This document shows positions 4,351 to 7,243 of a stretch of 7,243 bases of DNA, piece after piece. Made by a program: the position numbers and the translations under genes. The notes under the pieces were generated by a model that did not search any database, had not been told where the DNA came from, and worked only from the letters and a program-made list of their open reading frames with translations. Source of the DNA: Actinomycetota bacterium (GTDB lineage Bacteria; Actinomycetota; Humimicrobiia; Humimicrobiales; Humimicrobiaceae); contig DNFX01000248.1 of NCBI GenBank assembly GCA_003486795.1, positions 1 through 7,243 on the forward strand, in the 5' to 3' direction. How positions within the stretch are numbered: position 1 is the stretch's first letter; each line of letters begins with the position of its first letter.

Positions 4351-7243
4351 ATGTTATCAGAGAAAATAAATAAAAAAATAAAAAAACCAAAAAAAGGCTG
4401 CGCATTTAAGATATTTATAGCATTTATAATATTATTTTGTCTGGCAGCCGTCATTTTTGGAGCGATAGCATTATATTATCTTGCAACTGTTCCGGATCTC
4501 GAAGATCTTAACCCTTCCCCCATTGCAGAAACATCAAAAGTTTATGCGATAGATGGCTCCCTGCTTACAGAATTTCATGCAACTGAGAACAGAGAGATAA
4601 TATCTTTTTCAAAGATGTCTGAAAACATAAAAAATGCAGTTGTAGCTGTGGAAGATAAAAGATTCTACTCTCATGAAGGAGTTGACTACAGAAGAATTAT
4701 AGGTGCTCTTATTGCTGATATCAGAGCTGGAGGATACGCACAGGGGGCAAGTACGATTACCCAGCAATATGTTAAAAATATTTATTTCTCACATGAAAAG
4801 ACTATCAGGAGAAAAGTGGATGAAGCTTTGATAGCGATCCAGCTGGAAAGGCATTATACAAAAGATAAGATTCTTGAAATGTATCTTAACACTGTTTATT
4901 TCGGTTCGGGTTCCTATGGAATTGAAAAAGCTGCACAAACATATTTCAATAAAACAGCTGAAAACCTTTCTATTTCTGAAGCTGCTCTGCTGGCAGGGCT
5001 TTTAAGATATCCTGAAGTATACAGTCCTTTCAACGATATCGAAAAAGCAAAAAAAAGAAGAAATATCGTACTGGGTCTTATGCTTGAACAGGGTTATATT
5101 AGTTCTGGCCAGTATAATGAAGCGGTGCAAGAAGCTGTTGTTGTAAATATGGATGGATTGGGAAACTCAGATACTGATGAAAGATTTGCTCCGTATTTTA
5201 TTGATTATGTAAAACAACAACTGTATGAAAAAAAATTTTCAGATTATGATGTATTTAAGGGTGGCCTGAGGATATATACCACATTGGATAAAGAATTACA
5301 GGTCGTGGCTGAAAATTCATTCAGTAAAGTTTTCCAAAATCCCATAGAACCTTCATATTCTCTTGTTTCAGTAGATCCCAACAGTGGATATATATATGCA
5401 ATGGTCGGCGGTAAAGATTATAATGTCAGCAAGTTTAATATAGCAACACAGGGAAAAAGACAACCAGGTTCTGTTTTTAAAGTTCCGGTATTAATGGAAG
5501 CAATAAGACAGAATATAACTCCCCAGAAGACCTATAATCCTAATGGGCCGATATCTATAGATATCCCTGGCTCAGAACCATGGACTGTTGATAATTATGG
5601 AGGCCAGAAATTTGGGGAAAATATGAGTATAATAGATGCTACCATACATTCTGTTAATGTTGTATACGCACAACTGACCATGGAAATAGGAGCAGATAAT
5701 ATTGAAAAGCTTTTAAATAATATGAATATATATGATATAGGAAATAATCCCGCAATCGGTCTTGGCGGCCTGGAACAGGGTATAACACCTCTTGATGTAA
5801 GCAAAATATTTTCGACTCTTGCTTCAGGAGGTTTATACAATGAACCAGTATGCATAACAAAAATCACTGATTCAAAAGGAAAAGTACTTTTTGAATATGA
5901 GCCTGACAAAGATTCTGAAGTGAAAAGAATACTTGATGAGCCTGAAGCTTTTCTGGTAACCCAGATACTTCAGAGAGTTATATCTGAAGGAACAGGAAAA
6001 AATGCAAATATAGGAAGACCCTGTGCAGGAAAGACAGGCACAACAAGTGACCTAAGAGATGCATGGTTTGCCGGTTATTCTCCTGAACTTGTAACAATTG
6101 TATGGATGGGTTATCAGGATAGCAACAAGCCTATGGAACCGATAAATGACAGAAATATTACCGGAGGATCATATCCTGCAGAAATCTGGCGTGAATTTAT
6201 GAGTGAAGCTTTAAAAGACAGGCCTGTGACTCAGTTCAAAATCCCGGAAGATGGTTTAAATGAAATACAGGTTTGCAGGGACTCAGGCAAATTACCCACT
6301 TTTCTGTGTCCTCCTGAAAATCTTGAGTTCAGATTATTTGTAAAAGGAGAAATACCTACAAAATATTGTGATATTCATAATAAGATGACTGTTCCAGATA
6401 TTATCGGATTAAACGCTGATCAGGGCAGGCAGCTGCTTACTGAAATGTTCTTTATCGTAAATGAACTGACAGAAACAAATAACGAATATGACAGGGATAT
6501 TATTTTTAAAACAGATCCATTGCCAGGCACACTAATTGAATTTCAGGACAATATTAATCCTTCAGTTACAATTTTTATAAGCAAGGGAACTGAAAAAATA
6601 ATAATGCCCGATCTGAGTGGCCAGACAAAAAATTCAGCTGAAAATATTCTTAAAGATTTGGGAATTTCCATATCAAATATAGTATTTGATTACAGCAATT
6701 CCCAGCCAGCAGACCTTATATATAGCCAGAACCCTTCTCCGGGTACAGAAATATCAGCAGAAACTGAAATTACTATTTTTATAAGCAAAGGAGAAAATCC
6801 TTCACAGATTGTTCCTGATGTTATCGGATTAAGTAAACAGGAAGCATTAAATAAATTAGGAAATGCAGGCTTTGTAAATATAACAATACTTGAAGAAGAA
6901 AATAAATCCCCCATAGGTTTTGTTTTTAAGCAATCTCCGGCTGCACAGACAACTTATGACAAGGGGCAGCTAATAACCATTACTGTAAGCAAGGGAATAA
7001 AAGTTCCTGATGTAACCGGAATGCAGAACTCAAATGCTGTTAACATTATTTTATCTCTGGGCTTTACAATAGAAATAATAGGCAGCGAAGACCCCAAAAC
7101 AAAAGTAGTTTCACAGACTCCTGAAGGAAATACATTTGCAGAATTTGGAAGCAAAATTATCCTTGAAACAGAAGATAACCAGGAGCCAACCACTACCAGC
7201 ACTCAGGGAGATTCAACCACCACATCGTCTTCTTCCTCAACCA
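4351..7243 (+). CDS. ponA: Class A penicillin-binding protein (PBP1a type) with four PASTA domains, 3' end cut by window
   Basis: This bifunctional cell-wall enzyme polymerises lipid II (glycosyltransferase GT51) and cross-links the peptide stems. 964 residues are present. The order is a short Lys-rich cytoplasmic N-terminus, one membrane helix (about 18-44), GT51, transpeptidase, PASTA repeats and a Ser/Thr tail. GT51 shows EDKRFYSHEG (catalytic E101) and QGASTITQQ (131-139). Transpeptidase motifs are S374-V-F-K377 (catalytic serine), S434-V-N436 and K561-T-G563. A Cys element with C642, C653, C673 and H676 follows. PASTA repeats begin near 680, 751, 820 and 884, most opening with a VPDxxG-type motif (MPDLSG in the second), and end near 940. 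The tail (about 941 onward) is rich in Thr and Ser and continues beyond the window. The start is the only ATG before the membrane helix, with an in-frame stop 27 bases upstream, but it lacks a Shine-Dalgarno sequence. The catalytic residues look intact. Confidence 0.97.
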   Translation, partial: MLSEKINKKIKKPKKGCAFKIFIAFIILFCLAAVIFGAIALYYLATVPDLEDLNPSPIAETSKVYAIDGSLLTEFHATENREIISFSKMSENIKNAVVAVEDKRFYSHEGVDYRRIIGALIADIRAGGYAQGASTITQQYVKNIYFSHEKTIRRKVDEALIAIQLERHYTKDKILEMYLNTVYFGSGSYGIEKAAQTYFNKTAENLSISEAALLAGLLRYPEVYSPFNDIEKAKKRRNIVLGLMLEQGYISSGQYNEAVQEAVVVNMDGLGNSDTDERFAPYFIDYVKQQLYEKKFSDYDVFKGGLRIYTTLDKELQVVAENSFSKVFQNPIEPSYSLVSVDPNSGYIYAMVGGKDYNVSKFNIATQGKRQPGSVFKVPVLMEAIRQNITPQKTYNPNGPISIDIPGSEPWTVDNYGGQKFGENMSIIDATIHSVNVVYAQLTMEIGADNIEKLLNNMNIYDIGNNPAIGLGGLEQGITPLDVSKIFSTLASGGLYNEPVCITKITDSKGKVLFEYEPDKDSEVKRILDEPEAFLVTQILQRVISEGTGKNANIGRPCAGKTGTTSDLRDAWFAGYSPELVTIVWMGYQDSNKPMEPINDRNITGGSYPAEIWREFMSEALKDRPVTQFKIPEDGLNEIQVCRDSGKLPTFLCPPENLEFRLFVKGEIPTKYCDIHNKMTVPDIIGLNADQGRQLLTEMFFIVNELTETNNEYDRDIIFKTDPLPGTLIEFQDNINPSVTIFISKGTEKIIMPDLSGQTKNSAENILKDLGISISNIVFDYSNSQPADLIYSQNPSPGTEISAETEITIFISKGENPSQIVPDVIGLSKQEALNKLGNAGFVNITILEEENKSPIGFVFKQSPAAQTTYDKGQLITITVSKGIKVPDVTGMQNSNAVNIILSLGFTIEIIGSEDPKTKVVSQTPEGNTFAEFGSKIILETEDNQEPTTTSTQGDSTTTSSSSST

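Noticed and set aside
5595..5909. Minus-strand open frames inside the PBP gene
   Set aside because: They are antisense to the transpeptidase domain, including the SVN motif; the plus-strand protein fully explains the region. The same holds for frames at 6690-6914 and 6954-7202 opposite the PASTA repeats.

Overview
The window is AT-rich DNA from an anaerobic or facultatively anaerobic bacterium. I cannot fix the taxon. A class A penicillin-binding protein (PBP) with four PASTA repeats and a Ser/Thr-rich tail points to a monoderm lineage, either low-GC Actinomycetota or Firmicutes-like. A type 2 tyrosyl-tRNA synthetase and a periplasm-facing group 1 [NiFe] hydrogenase are compatible with that. 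Codon use looks uniformly A/T-ending in every gene, and I see no sign of recent transfer, insertion sequence, tRNA, rRNA or CRISPR array.

Layout. Positions 1-4246 are read on the minus strand. In transcription order they hold an unrecognised multipass membrane protein (4246 to 3632), tyrS (3457 to 2225), the [NiFe] hydrogenase small subunit (2161 to 1016) and the hydrogenase large subunit (1016 to beyond the left edge). From 4351 the plus strand encodes the class A PBP, which runs off the right edge inside its Ser/Thr tail. The divergent start region (4247-4350) is extremely AT-rich.

How the genes work together. The two hydrogenase genes form one translational unit: a TAATG overlap, strong Shine-Dalgarno sequences, and the complete iron-sulfur relay in the small subunit. 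They encode an H2-oxidising (or reversible) enzyme whose small subunit has a Tat-like leader and a C-terminal membrane anchor. The cytochrome b partner and the maturation genes would lie beyond position 1. tyrS is a housekeeping gene on the same strand, 63 bp upstream, and has no evident functional link. The PBP is a cell-wall synthase, also functionally separate.

The most notable points are in the small subunit. Its Tat motif has Arg-Lys instead of Arg-Arg. A cysteine sits where [3Fe-4S] group 1 enzymes have proline, which predicts a [4Fe-4S] medial cluster. Its proximal cluster is of the ordinary, oxygen-sensitive type. Helically phased A-tracts lie just upstream of the gene. The His/Cys-rich membrane protein is the best candidate here for unexplored function. 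I found no convincing wholly new system.
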